Position numbers and translations under genes: made by a program. Below, one piece after another: positions 55,964-64,000 of a DNA stretch of 64,000 bases; the stretch's first letter is position 1; each line of letters starts with the position of its first letter. The notes below the pieces were generated by a model. It ran no database searches, had not been told where the DNA came from, and saw only the letters and a program-made list of their open reading frames with translations. The stretch comes from Chitinophaga pinensis. GTDB taxonomy: Bacteria; Bacteroidota; Bacteroidia; Chitinophagales; Chitinophagaceae. The stretch is taken from contig CAMDVD010000008.1 of the NCBI GenBank assembly GCA_945878115.1, positions 1-64,000 on the forward strand. Reading direction: 5' to 3'.

Positions 55964-58129
55964 ATGAAAAAATTCTACTTTGTATTATTTCTCCTCAGTT
56001 TTTTTATAGACGCGCAAGCGCAAACGGTTTCGACCAAACCCACTAAACCCGAAGTCCTTGCAGATACCATCATTAAAAAATACGGCGTGACACCGGGTCG
56101 CCAACAATTGATTTTGATAATAGAAAGAGAGTTGAAAAAAGCGGATATTGCCGATGGTGTTTATGATAAAATGATAGATCAAAATGGAGATGTTGAAAAG
56201 ACAAACAATTTATCGAATACCATTTTTAAAAAAACAAATAGAACCATCGCTTATATTGAAAATAATGAAACGGATGATGCACTAAAAAGAAAGTATTTAG
56301 GTAGAATCATTGAAAATTTAAAATTATTTAATACCGATATAAATGATGGTATAATAGATATTTCTTTTTATCAATCCTTGTTTGAAAACACATACCAAAT
56401 CGTAAGGGGAGTGCATAATCATACCATTAAGGATTATATTAAAGATAATATTAGTAATGCTTTATACATGCAGGCGGCGCTCTTTAGCGATGATCAAGAC
56501 GCAACTAATGTATTGATGGAAGGAATGGGTGAAAAATATCCGGAGATACTCATAAAAAAATTACACACGATTACAAATCCAACTTCGGCGGATATCATTG
56601 TTGCCAAAGCCGCGCCAAAAAATCCTAAGCTACTTTTAAATTATGTTACTTCTACTTCTGTGGAGAGAGATATCGTTCGTAGAAATCAAGATCCCTATGT
56701 CAAAATTATTTTGAAAATTGCAGATAGTTGTACCACGCCACTCAAAGGAATTTTCTTTGCAGAAGAAGTAGTAAAAGGAAAAATGACCATTGCCGCTATC
56801 AATAGGGTGACTGAAAATCCAGATGAATATTTTAAAAAGATGATCGAGTTACGGCAAGTCTATTATGCTAGTGATTTGAGAAAAATTTATGATCGAGAAC
56901 TGATCCATGAAGCGTCACGTTATGTTGGTAGCATGAATGAATTACATGAAGCGGTAGAAGGTATTCGATTTAAGTGTATTGAAAAATTTTCCGCTATCGA
57001 AATTTATTATATCATCGTATATGGTAGTGATGATTTATATACCAGTAGTTTTCTTGGTTGTTATACTAGAATGGTAGCACGTATGAAACCTAAGAGCGGC
57101 AATGAATTTTTGAACGATATTAAAAAGGATAAATTCAGAACTTTTCTACGATTATGCGCAAACTACAATACCATTAGCTCTTTTTTAAGTACGATGAATG
57201 AAGACAATAAAAAGGAATTGATGAAAGGATTTGTTTCTGATTTGGATAAAACATTAGAAGGTGATTTGGAAGGCGCAACCGATGTTGCCAATTCTTTTGG
57301 CAGCATTGCAGATACCTTACTCAGGAAAGAGATTACAGAAGAAATAAGATTGACTCGTGAAAAAAACAAACAAGATGTGACTTCTAAAGGGTATAAAATT
57401 TATGATATTTTATATTCGATGCTAACATCAAGCAATGATTCACTCACTAAGAAATTTGGAATCCCACCTATTACAGTTATGCCTTACAGTCAATTGGTGA
57501 ATGATAGCGGCATTGTAGTACAACAAGTTTTTTTCTATGGAGACGTAGATGGAAAAGGTGTATTTAATAGTTTCGTTGGCACATTTGGCGCGCCAGATTG
57601 GAAAGTAAAAAGAGAAGAGAATTGGGTAAAAATTTCGTCCATAAAAGGCAAGCGTGTTGATATTTATGCGAATATGCCGAAGGATGAACCAGATGATGAA
57701 ATGGCGCAAAATGCGTTGCAAATGTATTTAGATGAAAATGATATTAGACCATCTGTGATTATACATCGAGGACATAGCTACCACTTATCTAGCACTTTAG
57801 AACATATCAATTCGAGGCATAAAGTAGTCATTCTAGGCGCTTGTGGGGCATATCAAAATTTATCCTTAGTGATTAGTCAATCAGAAGATGCACATATTGT
57901 ATCGACCAAACAAATCGGTAGCGGAAAAATAAATGGTCCAATTATAAGAGCATTCAACCAACGATTATTAGAAGGAAAAGATGTTAATTGGGTAGAAATG
58001 TGGGATCAATTATCTAAACAATTTGCTACTGGAGAAATGAAACAATTGTTCGACGATTATGTACCGCCATTTAAAAATTTAGGTGCTTTATTTTTAAAGG
58101 CTTATCGAAAAACTGGTGAGGATTATTAA
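55964..58129 (+). CDS. Secreted helical protein with caspase-fold-like C-terminal domain
   Basis: ATG 55964 (MKKFYFVLF...) gives a proper signal peptide (ends DAQAQ); a longer frame from 55826 adds repeat-derived residues and is unlikely. The ~721-residue product has a large helical body (about 25-530) with no known domain, then a C-terminal region with IIHRGHSYHL (His601, His604) and VVILGACGAYQ (Cys627), followed by HIVSTKQIGSGKING. A His strand followed by a small-residue-Cys strand is the caspase/gingipain/CHAT dyad layout. This suggests a cysteine peptidase-like domain; activity is unproven. Its end overlaps or nearly meets the metalloprotease region, so the two may be co-transcribed. 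No T9SS domain is visible at the C-terminus. Confidence 0.72.
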   Translation: MKKFYFVLFLLSFFIDAQAQTVSTKPTKPEVLADTIIKKYGVTPGRQQLILIIERELKKADIADGVYDKMIDQNGDVEKTNNLSNTIFKKTNRTIAYIENNETDDALKRKYLGRIIENLKLFNTDINDGIIDISFYQSLFENTYQIVRGVHNHTIKDYIKDNISNALYMQAALFSDDQDATNVLMEGMGEKYPEILIKKLHTITNPTSADIIVAKAAPKNPKLLLNYVTSTSVERDIVRRNQDPYVKIILKIADSCTTPLKGIFFAEEVVKGKMTIAAINRVTENPDEYFKKMIELRQVYYASDLRKIYDRELIHEASRYVGSMNELHEAVEGIRFKCIEKFSAIEIYYIIVYGSDDLYTSSFLGCYTRMVARMKPKSGNEFLNDIKKDKFRTFLRLCANYNTISSFLSTMNEDNKKELMKGFVSDLDKTLEGDLEGATDVANSFGSIADTLLRKEITEEIRLTREKNKQDVTSKGYKIYDILYSMLTSSNDSLTKKFGIPPITVMPYSQLVNDSGIVVQQVFFYGDVDGKGVFNSFVGTFGAPDWKVKREENWVKISSIKGKRVDIYANMPKDEPDDEMAQNALQMYLDENDIRPSVIIHRGHSYHLSSTLEHINSRHKVVILGACGAYQNLSLVISQSEDAHIVSTKQIGSGKINGPIIRAFNQRLLEGKDVNWVEMWDQLSKQFATGEMKQLFDDYVPPFKNLGALFLKAYRKTGEDY

Positions 58130-58146
58130 AATTCCAACGTTAAAAT

Positions 58147-58171
58147 TCGAATTTCGAATTTCGAAATTCGA
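58147..58171. repeat. 11-bp inverted repeat before the metalloprotease gene
   Basis: TCGAATTTCGA (58147-58157) pairs perfectly with 58161-58171 around ATT. It lies 22 nt upstream of ATG 58194 and uses the same GAATTTC words as the hairpin at 55878. Confidence 0.65.
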
Positions 58172-58193
58172 TAGACAAAATCGAAAGTTTAAA

Positions 58194-59486
58194 ATGGAGC
58201 TTTTTATTTTTCTGTTTTGCATGCAGACAGTAATAGTTCATGCGCAAGATATTGTTATTAGTTCTCCCCCACCGGCACCTACAAATACAAATTCGAATTA
58301 CTTACCTTCAACAGACTTTCCAAGCCATACACCTTTGAAAATTATCAAGGTTAATTTTCATTATTTTATAAATGAGGAAGTTAGGAATCCAATGAGTTTT
58401 ACAGAAACTACTGGATGTAATCCACAAGATACTGTCAACAATGGATATACAAATGCACATGAATTAATAGATCAAGTGAATTATCAATTGAGCCATAATC
58501 TTTCATTGAATTTGCCTTGCAATAATTCCATTCCTGTATTGCCAACAGATTTGCGATTTGAAATTTATACAGATCCAAATAAACCAGAAGATAAGGGCAT
58601 TTATTTTCATCATTTCAATGATGTTTTTACAAATGGTAAACCCAATCTTAACTCCAAATTTTGGTATCAATATTATCAATGGAATCCGAATACTACCAAG
58701 CAACTTTTTACTGTACATGGAGAAAAAGTAATCGATCTTTTTTTTCTGGAGAGCACAAATAAAGAGGATGGTGGCGGTGTGGCTTCTGGCAATCCTACAG
58801 CTACTTCCGCAGCAGTAAATGTTGCAGATATATTTGAATTGGCTAGCGGTATGGTAGAATATAAATTACTCCGACAAGCAACGAATGCGGCTACCATTAT
58901 TCATGAAGTAAGTCATATATTAAGTCTGCAACATGTATTTCCAAATGATGATTGCGATGATACGCCCATGTCAACGCCAACCCAAGGCGGATGTTATAAG
59001 GATAGTACTTGTAATTTATTTACCAATAACGTGATGGATTATTGTGGCGGTTATCGTGGATTTAGTCCTTGCCAAATCGCGAAAATCAATCAATTTGTGG
59101 AGGAGAGTTTTCCAGCTTATGTCCAATGTTTTTATGATACGACCCAAACGATTGTTATTCATCCAGGAGAGAATATAACATGGGATGGTGTCAAACATTT
59201 GAATGGAGATTTGATTATTGAGTCAGGTGGAAAATTGACAGTGAATGCCAACTTATTTATGCCAACTCATGCGCAAATAATTGTGCAAGCAAAAGGAACA
59301 CTTGTACTGCATCATTGTGTAATTAATAAATCCTGTGATGAAGCTTGGAAAGGTATTTTATTGGGTCGATGGTATGATGTAAAAAGGAAAAAACAATATA
59401 CCGGGAAAGTCATTTTACAAGAAGGATCAAGATTGGAAAATGCCTTGCAAAAAATCTCTTATTGGCGAATGAAAACTGTGAAATAA
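58194..59486 (+). CDS. Secreted metzincin-like zinc metalloprotease
   Basis: ATG 58194 gives a signal peptide (1-18, ending VHAQ); the upstream frame to 58116 is repeat sequence. The 430-residue protein has the zinc motif HEVSHILSLQH (His237, Glu238, His241, His247), where the usual Gly of HExxHxxGxxH is Ser, followed by DDCDDTP and the Met-turn NVMDYCGG. This is close to M43 (pappalysin/cytophagalysin-like) enzymes. Residues 340-430 form a beta-helix-like segment (GDLIIESGGKLTVNA, EAWKGILLG). The end, ENALQKISYWRMK, looks cut short: related proteins continue with more of this domain and a sorting signal. It follows the caspase-like gene. Confidence 0.8.
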   Translation: MELFIFLFCMQTVIVHAQDIVISSPPPAPTNTNSNYLPSTDFPSHTPLKIIKVNFHYFINEEVRNPMSFTETTGCNPQDTVNNGYTNAHELIDQVNYQLSHNLSLNLPCNNSIPVLPTDLRFEIYTDPNKPEDKGIYFHHFNDVFTNGKPNLNSKFWYQYYQWNPNTTKQLFTVHGEKVIDLFFLESTNKEDGGGVASGNPTATSAAVNVADIFELASGMVEYKLLRQATNAATIIHEVSHILSLQHVFPNDDCDDTPMSTPTQGGCYKDSTCNLFTNNVMDYCGGYRGFSPCQIAKINQFVEESFPAYVQCFYDTTQTIVIHPGENITWDGVKHLNGDLIIESGGKLTVNANLFMPTHAQIIVQAKGTLVLHHCVINKSCDEAWKGILLGRWYDVKRKKQYTGKVILQEGSRLENALQKISYWRMKTVK

Positions 59487-59534
59487 TTTTTCTCACTGAA
59501 GCAACATAATACATGGAAGTAATTGAAGACTATT

Positions 59535-59594
59535 GCCGTTGTTGGTGTTATCACCAACGACCACATTGTCGTTGGTGATAACACCAACAACGGC
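59535..59594. repeat. 27-bp perfect inverted repeat with nested palindromes
   Basis: Arms 59535-59561 and 59568-59594 are perfectly complementary (27 bp) around CACATT. Each arm also holds its own palindrome, GTTGGTG-TTAT-CACCAAC and GTTGGTG-ATAA-CACCAAC, so the strand can fold as one long hairpin or two tandem ones. It sits between convergent genes and lacks a T-tract. It resembles repeat elements with CACCAAC/GTTGGTG seen in other Bacteroidota. Confidence 0.85.
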
Positions 59595-59675
59595 GAAAAT
59601 GCTATGCAGAAAATAACTTATTTGCCAATTCAAAAGGAAGCAAATCAACAAATAAAGCAGAAGAAAAAATAAATC

Positions 59676-61892
59676 TTATCTCACCAAAGTAACATCCCCT
59701 TTATATTCTACTATTTTACCAGTTGGCCATTGAATGGCACAGAAATAATAATAGGTATTCATATCGTTCACTACTCTATTTCCATTTTTACTACCATCCC
59801 AAGTTTTGGTTGGATCATCCGATTCAAAAATAATTTCGCCATAACGGTTCGCAATTTTAAGGGAGTAATTTAATATTTCATCTAATTTGATATTTGAAAT
59901 AACAGGTCCAAAAAAATCATTATGGTTATCGCCATTTGGAGAAAAAGCATTTGGGAAAAAGATACGTCCTTCTTGTACTATTTTACCACAATGTGTGATG
60001 GAGTCCATACAGCCATCTGCGTTTGTAGCGACTAACTTAAAACAAAAATTACCAGCAGTATCAAATGTTTTCTGCGTATTTGTATTGGTAGAAATTAAGG
60101 TGTCCATATAATACCATTGGAATTGTGTGGCTCCTGTACTTAAATTATTTAGTGAAAAGGTTGGCTCCGTTAAAAGGGCTGTGTTTGGATTAATGCTAAA
60201 CTCTGCTATTGGGCTAGGCGAACGAACGATAGTAAAAGTAAGGGTATCATATTCACTACAATCACCAGTGCTGAAGCCACTTACGGTATAGGTTGTTGTT
60301 GTGTCTGGAATAAAGGCAAGTTGAGAAGAATCAGCGTTTGCGATGATACCCGTGATAGGATAATATGCTAAATAGGCATGGTCTGGTATATTTAAAAAAG
60401 CAGTATCCCCTTTGCATAAAATAGTATCTGCTGGTAAGCTTAATGCAAAAGACCCACTCTTATTTAATGAAGAATCATTGAGCCTTGCGAAGAAACCATC
60501 ACTAGATCCAGAAGAAGTTAATAATGAACTACCATACGTTGCAGGGGATCGAAAGAAACCACAAGCATATAATTGTTTACCTTTTCCTTTTGCTACTGCA
60601 TTGCATCTATCATTGCTATCTAGGCCACCTCCCGTTGCTGCCCATTGCCATTTTCCATCTGGTGAAATACGTGCTACGAAGCTTTGTAATCCTGCGCCAG
60701 AAGGCACTTTAATATTTCCAAATTTTGCGGAGTCGGCAATATCACCAACTACATACACATTGCACATCGAATCGGCAAAGACATCATTACCTCTTTCACT
60801 TCCTAAATTACCACCAGCTCTTTTTCCCCAAATTGGTTTACCAGTTTTAGCATCTAATTTTAAAACAAAGGCATCACGCTTGTCATAATTTTTTACCAAT
60901 ATCGTATCAACAATTAATGAATCTCTAAACTCGCCAGTGACATAAATATGTCCATTTTTATCTGAACAAATTCCATTGCTCCAATCATCTTTTCGGCTAC
61001 CTCCATTGGTCACCCATTGAAATACACCAGAGGTATCGTATTTCAAAACGAAGATATCATAACCACCACTGCTAGTTAAAGTGCCTGGCCCAAATGGACG
61101 AGTGTGATCGTAACCACCAGTTACATATACACCGCCTGAATCATCCACACAAACAGCAATATCCCGTTCGATGTATTTATTATGCGAAGTATCATAAGGC
61201 AAATTGCCATAGGTTCTTGCCCATTGAAATTGCCCAGTACTATTGATTTTGGCTATCCAATAACTATGGTCGTAGGAACCAGTATTGCTGTTGGTTGCAG
61301 TTACTGTTCCGCCACAATCAAGATTGGTACCAGACATAAAACCAACCACATAATTATTTCCCATTTTATCTGTAGCTATATCCAAGCCTTGATCGTCGCC
61401 ACCATTACTGGATACATAATTACCCCAAAGAGGGGTGCCACTTGAATTGTGTTTGATAATAAAACATTGATCACAACATCCGGTTCCAGAAATATTGATG
61501 CTACCAATATTGATTCCAGCACCCTCCCAAAATGTACCAGTCGCTACGCTGTTACCATCTTTATCTACATCCATTCCCAATATTCTATCATCATAATATT
61601 GACCGCCACTTCTTGCCCAATAACAAAAACCTGTGCTATCGAATTTGGCTAAAAAAATTTCTTTACTTTGTGTATTTGCAGTGTAATTCAAATTAACTGC
61701 ATTGGTTCCTAAAGTAATTTGGTTGCTGAAATAACCAGACACATAAATAAATCCAGAGTCATCGGTTTTGATACAAGTTGCTTTATCACTTCTTGTGTTT
61801 CCCATTCGTTGTGCCCAAACCCAATTTTGGGATAATGCACTAAAATGAGTTGCCAATAAAATAAGAATGAGTAAGGATAATTTTTGATGCAT
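59676..61892 (-). CDS. Beta-propeller (SBBP) / PKD protein with type B T9SS domain
   Basis: The 738-residue secreted protein has a signal peptide (1-22), seven SBBP-type blades (about 25-470: GFIYVSGYF, GNSVATGTF, NNYVVGFMS, GVYVTGGYD, GHIYVTGEF, NVYVVGDIA, QLYACGFF), a linker domain (475-560), a PKD-like domain (about 562-640: NNLSTGATQFQWYY, CFKLVATNADGC) and a C-terminal type B sorting domain (about 645-738: FFPNAFSPNGDNHNDFF, IANRYGEIIFES, WDGSKNG). The last marks export by T9SS with surface attachment (gliding-motility-associated C-terminal domain). The ligand is unknown. Confidence 0.92.
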   Translation of the reverse strand: MHQKLSLLILILLATHFSALSQNWVWAQRMGNTRSDKATCIKTDDSGFIYVSGYFSNQITLGTNAVNLNYTANTQSKEIFLAKFDSTGFCYWARSGGQYYDDRILGMDVDKDGNSVATGTFWEGAGINIGSINISGTGCCDQCFIIKHNSSGTPLWGNYVSSNGGDDQGLDIATDKMGNNYVVGFMSGTNLDCGGTVTATNSNTGSYDHSYWIAKINSTGQFQWARTYGNLPYDTSHNKYIERDIAVCVDDSGGVYVTGGYDHTRPFGPGTLTSSGGYDIFVLKYDTSGVFQWVTNGGSRKDDWSNGICSDKNGHIYVTGEFRDSLIVDTILVKNYDKRDAFVLKLDAKTGKPIWGKRAGGNLGSERGNDVFADSMCNVYVVGDIADSAKFGNIKVPSGAGLQSFVARISPDGKWQWAATGGGLDSNDRCNAVAKGKGKQLYACGFFRSPATYGSSLLTSSGSSDGFFARLNDSSLNKSGSFALSLPADTILCKGDTAFLNIPDHAYLAYYPITGIIANADSSQLAFIPDTTTTYTVSGFSTGDCSEYDTLTFTIVRSPSPIAEFSINPNTALLTEPTFSLNNLSTGATQFQWYYMDTLISTNTNTQKTFDTAGNFCFKLVATNADGCMDSITHCGKIVQEGRIFFPNAFSPNGDNHNDFFGPVISNIKLDEILNYSLKIANRYGEIIFESDDPTKTWDGSKNGNRVVNDMNTYYYFCAIQWPTGKIVEYKGDVTLVR

Positions 61893-62005
61893 GTATATAG
61901 AATTAGAATGTGTGTTATCTACTTAATTCAATTGAATAAGTAAATTGTAAAACAAGAAAAAATAAATGTACAAAAATCAATTCTAAAAATGGGTTTTACG
62001 CTTTC

Positions 62006-62260
62006 CTATTTATCCCATTTTATTTTACAAGTGATCATGAAATTTATACCAATATTCAGTAATCCATAATTTTTAAAACAGGAGAGATGATCATAATAAG
62101 CATGGTTCAACATATTATTTCCAGACAAAGAAAAATCTATATCATGTTGTGTATATTTCAATTTGTAAGTCGCGCCAATATTCAGTTTTAGGAATTCTTA
62201 GACCAGTTGCTATATTCAATTTTATATTCAATGGTTAAGTAGACTGATAACTAATTCCAG
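62006..62260 (-). pseudogene. Decayed 3' end of a TonB-dependent receptor
   Basis: On the minus strand, ending at the TAG at 62006-62008, one frame reads LNIGATYKLKY...DIDFSLSGNNMLNHAYYDHLS...YGLLNIGINF, the typical last strands of a TonB receptor (NNxLNxxYYDHLS). Just upstream the match switches frame (ATGLRIPK) with stops between, so the gene is broken by indels. No signal peptide or plug remains nearby. The rest of 61893-62673 outside the small frame at 62363 holds nothing clear. Confidence 0.75.
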
Positions 62261-62362
62261 AATACAAATAATAATAAGGGTTTCATTTTGAAAAAGGATG
62301 TATCGCTTTATCGGATGTATCGACTGATGCAGTTAAACTAGTTTGAAAATATTTTTCGCCAA

Positions 62363-62524
62363 TTACAATTCCGTTGCAGTAAAAGGTAGACATTGTGTTT
62401 CTAAAACTTTTTGGATATGTGCTTGATGTTGAACTAAATGTTGGGTAATACATAAATACATGAACTGCACAGCTATTACAAGCAGCGAAAAGAAAAGGGC
62501 TATGATGTATTGTTTATTTTTCAA
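62363..62524 (-). CDS. Possible small membrane peptide of the relic receptor operon
   Basis: A 53-residue frame starts with TTG at 62524 (KNKQYIIALFFSLLVIA) and has one transmembrane helix followed by QHLVQHQAHIQKVLE and CLPFTATEL, then TAA at 62363-62365. After the stop another frame carries on (LAKNIFKLV), suggesting the true end is lost. Its place upstream of the relic receptor parallels the His-rich gene before the intact receptor. No RBS or ATG; it may itself be a pseudogene. Confidence 0.3.
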   Translation of the reverse strand: MKNKQYIIALFFSLLVIAVQFMYLCITQHLVQHQAHIQKVLETQCLPFTATEL

Positions 62525-62673
62525 AGGAAAAAATAATGTTTGTAAGAATAGAGAAAAACTATTGGATGAACATTTCTGTTAAATAATTCTTTTGTCAATT
62601 TAAATAAGGGCAGGTAGTCGCGCATTCATCATTATTCTTTTCACTCTAACCTTCCAACACTCCAACTCACTAA

Positions 62674-63273
62674 CTACATTATACCCTTTGTGAATCTTGC
62701 ATAAAACTCACCATTGGTAATGGTTTTTGTTTTTGTCCCATCTGTATTTTCTACCTTGCCAGAGCAAGTTCCTTTTACTTCATAAATATTGTATTTATTT
62801 ATTCCAGTGCCACTACCAATAAGTGTTACACTAGTGATTGTTACTTTAAAGCTATGGTTACTCACATCTATAGTTTCATAATTTTCATATACACTGTTTT
62901 CTAGAATTTGCAAGTTCAAATTCACATAATAATTGGGATCATCAAAGTAAAAAGTTTTTCCAACCATAGCTAATGCTTCTGTATTTGAAATGCTATCGTT
63001 TAAGTTATAAATCGTTAACCCTAATGCATCAGATCCAATAGATTCTCCATTCAAAATATAACCACCTAATTGACTATAATCAAATCCATGGCCTGTTTGG
63101 AGGGTATTCGAACGATACGTTTTTGCAACGCCATCTAAATAAAAATTAAAATAGTATTTGGCCTGAGTAGGCGTGGGAGTTGTATTTGTTGAACTTGTTT
63201 TTTTGCCACAAGAAATCAATGAACACGAAATTAGAATTGCCAATAAAAATTTAAAGGATAAAATATTTTTCAT
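62674..63273 (-). CDS. Hypothetical lipoprotein
   Basis: The 199-residue protein has a lipoprotein signal (SLISC, Cys22), a short Thr/Pro-rich linker (28-37), and a beta-rich domain with KYYFNFYLDGVAKTY, YILNGESIGSDALGLTIYN, FYFDDPNYYV and KGTCSGKVENTDGT...GEFYARF. This resembles other Bacteroidota 'putative lipoprotein' beta-sandwich proteins with a KxxGxF-type final strand. No function can be given. It is convergent to nothing and divergent from asnB. Confidence 0.75.
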   Translation of the reverse strand: MKNILSFKFLLAILISCSLISCGKKTSSTNTTPTPTQAKYYFNFYLDGVAKTYRSNTLQTGHGFDYSQLGGYILNGESIGSDALGLTIYNLNDSISNTEALAMVGKTFYFDDPNYYVNLNLQILENSVYENYETIDVSNHSFKVTITSVTLIGSGTGINKYNIYEVKGTCSGKVENTDGTKTKTITNGEFYARFTKGIM

Positions 63274-63402
63274 CTAGCAATAATAATCTTTATGATAAGG
63301 AATACAAAAAAAAAATACTTATTGAAATAGTCCTAATTTTTAAAATTTCATTCTTCATCATATATGCAGGTTTGGTATTACCTTGCCCTCAAAATAATTT
63401 AT

Positions 63403-64000
63403 ATGTGCGGAATAGTGGGTGTATTCGACACCAAAAAAAATATAGAAACATTGAGACCAACCATATTGGACATGTCGAAAAAAATTAGACATCGTGGACC
63501 AGATTGGTCGGGCGTGTATTGTGATACACATGTGATATTGGCGCACGAGCGATTGGCAATTGTAGATCCGCAAAGTGGCGGACAACCTTTGTATAGCGCC
63601 GATAAAAATTTGATACTAGCGGTGAATGGTGAAATTTATAACCATGCGGAATTGCGAAATCAATTGCCAGATTATCCATTTCAAACCCATTCCGATTGCG
63701 AAGTAATATTGGCTTTATATCAACAAAAAGGAATTCATTTTTTGGAAGATCTCAATGGCATTTTTGCTTTTGCATTGTACGACAAACAAAATGATACTTA
63801 CCTCATTGCGCGAGATCATATGGGCATCATTCCTCTCTATATGGGTTGGGATAAATTGGGTAATTTTTATGTGGCTTCCGAACTCAAAGCTTTGGAAGGA
63901 CAGTGTAATCAAATACAAGAGTTTTTGCCTGGACATTATCTCTATTCTGCTGAAGGTCATGATTTGCAGAAATGGTATAAGAGAGATTGGATGGAATATG
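63403..64000 (+). CDS. asnB: Asparagine synthetase B (glutamine-hydrolysing), 5' part
   Basis: The frame from ATG 63403 is open to the window edge (199 codons). MCGIVGVFD gives the N-terminal nucleophile Cys2 of the class II glutaminase; RHRGPDWSG (29-37), AHERLAIVDPQSGGQPL (47-63), VNGEIYNHAELR (74-85) and DLNGIFAFALYD follow, then the start of the ATP domain is beyond the end. The enzyme makes asparagine from aspartate and glutamine. TACCTTGC at about 63379 is a weaker -7-like box. Truncated only by the window. Confidence 0.95.
   Translation, partial: MCGIVGVFDTKKNIETLRPTILDMSKKIRHRGPDWSGVYCDTHVILAHERLAIVDPQSGGQPLYSADKNLILAVNGEIYNHAELRNQLPDYPFQTHSDCEVILALYQQKGIHFLEDLNGIFAFALYDKQNDTYLIARDHMGIIPLYMGWDKLGNFYVASELKALEGQCNQIQEFLPGHYLYSAEGHDLQKWYKRDWMEY

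Noticed and set aside
58116-58193. Longer N-terminus for the metalloprotease
   Set aside because: It is repeat-derived sequence including the inverted repeat; ATG 58194 gives a proper signal peptide.
60412-60888. 158-codon frame opposite the beta-propeller gene
   Set aside because: It is antisense to an intact repeat-rich gene, with no recognizable protein features.

Overview
This window comes from the chromosome of an AT-rich Bacteroidota bacterium. Its gene set (Omp28 next to a DUF6029-type protein, a bacterial GGGP synthase, T9SS sorting domains) would fit the Chitinophagales/Sphingobacteriia side of the phylum, but the sequence alone does not fix the family. The phylum signs are promoters of the TAnnTTTG type right at start codons (mnmG, GGGPS, asnS, dnaX, pheS), secreted proteins with type A and type B type IX secretion (T9SS) C-terminal domains, a TonB receptor with a carboxypeptidase-regulatory-like N-terminus, and the families DUF1573, DUF3999/DUF2339 and YaiO. 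No rRNA, tRNA or CRISPR array was seen.

Layout. 1-2676: an accessory patch with a possible IS21-type end, two orphan secreted proteins facing each other around an attC-like structured spacer, and a conserved small gene broken by one in-frame TAG. 2730-13055: mnmG, a DUF2339/DUF3999 membrane pair, then a leftward block of M28 peptidase, Omp28-like lipoprotein, DUF6029-type barrel and nadA. 13634-18167: a PpiD-like foldase convergent with gmk and a TlpA-like thioredoxin; the ppiD/gmk junction is a decayed tandem triplication of about 174 bp. GGGP synthase follows. 18249-21914: a DUF433/DUF5615 toxin-antitoxin pair sits between two copies of the 3' end of a TonB receptor gene; the receptor is preceded by a His-rich small protein, which suggests metal uptake. 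22277-31230: a tight operon of HEAT protein (split by a TGA), processive GT2 glycosyltransferase, TPR + YaiO outer-membrane barrel, DUF4838 glycosidase-like lipoprotein, DUF1573 lipoprotein and purN. It looks like a synthase-dependent exopolysaccharide synthesis and export system and is the best candidate for an undescribed system here.

31310-47071: mostly housekeeping: a fused NuoE/NuoF-type flavoprotein, gamma carbonic anhydrase, class III aminotransferase, a GT39-like membrane transferase, asnS, def, ruvX, a UbiA prenyltransferase, dnaX (needs a -1 shift at an A10 run to make tau), DUF502, pheS, an SDR, a VapBC-like pair, and a winged-helix regulator with a membrane protein. 47376-61892: a surface and secretion region with a 2289-residue T9SS adhesin, thrC, a secreted protein with a caspase-fold-like C-terminus, a metzincin-like protease, and a beta-propeller/PKD protein with a type B T9SS domain. 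61893-64000: a decayed TonB receptor relic, a lipoprotein, and the start of asnB, which runs off the end.

A recurring theme is that convergent gene ends carry long inverted repeats or duplications (1039, 15761, 31260, 42329, 54263, 59535), and several of these look like members of dispersed intergenic repeat families.
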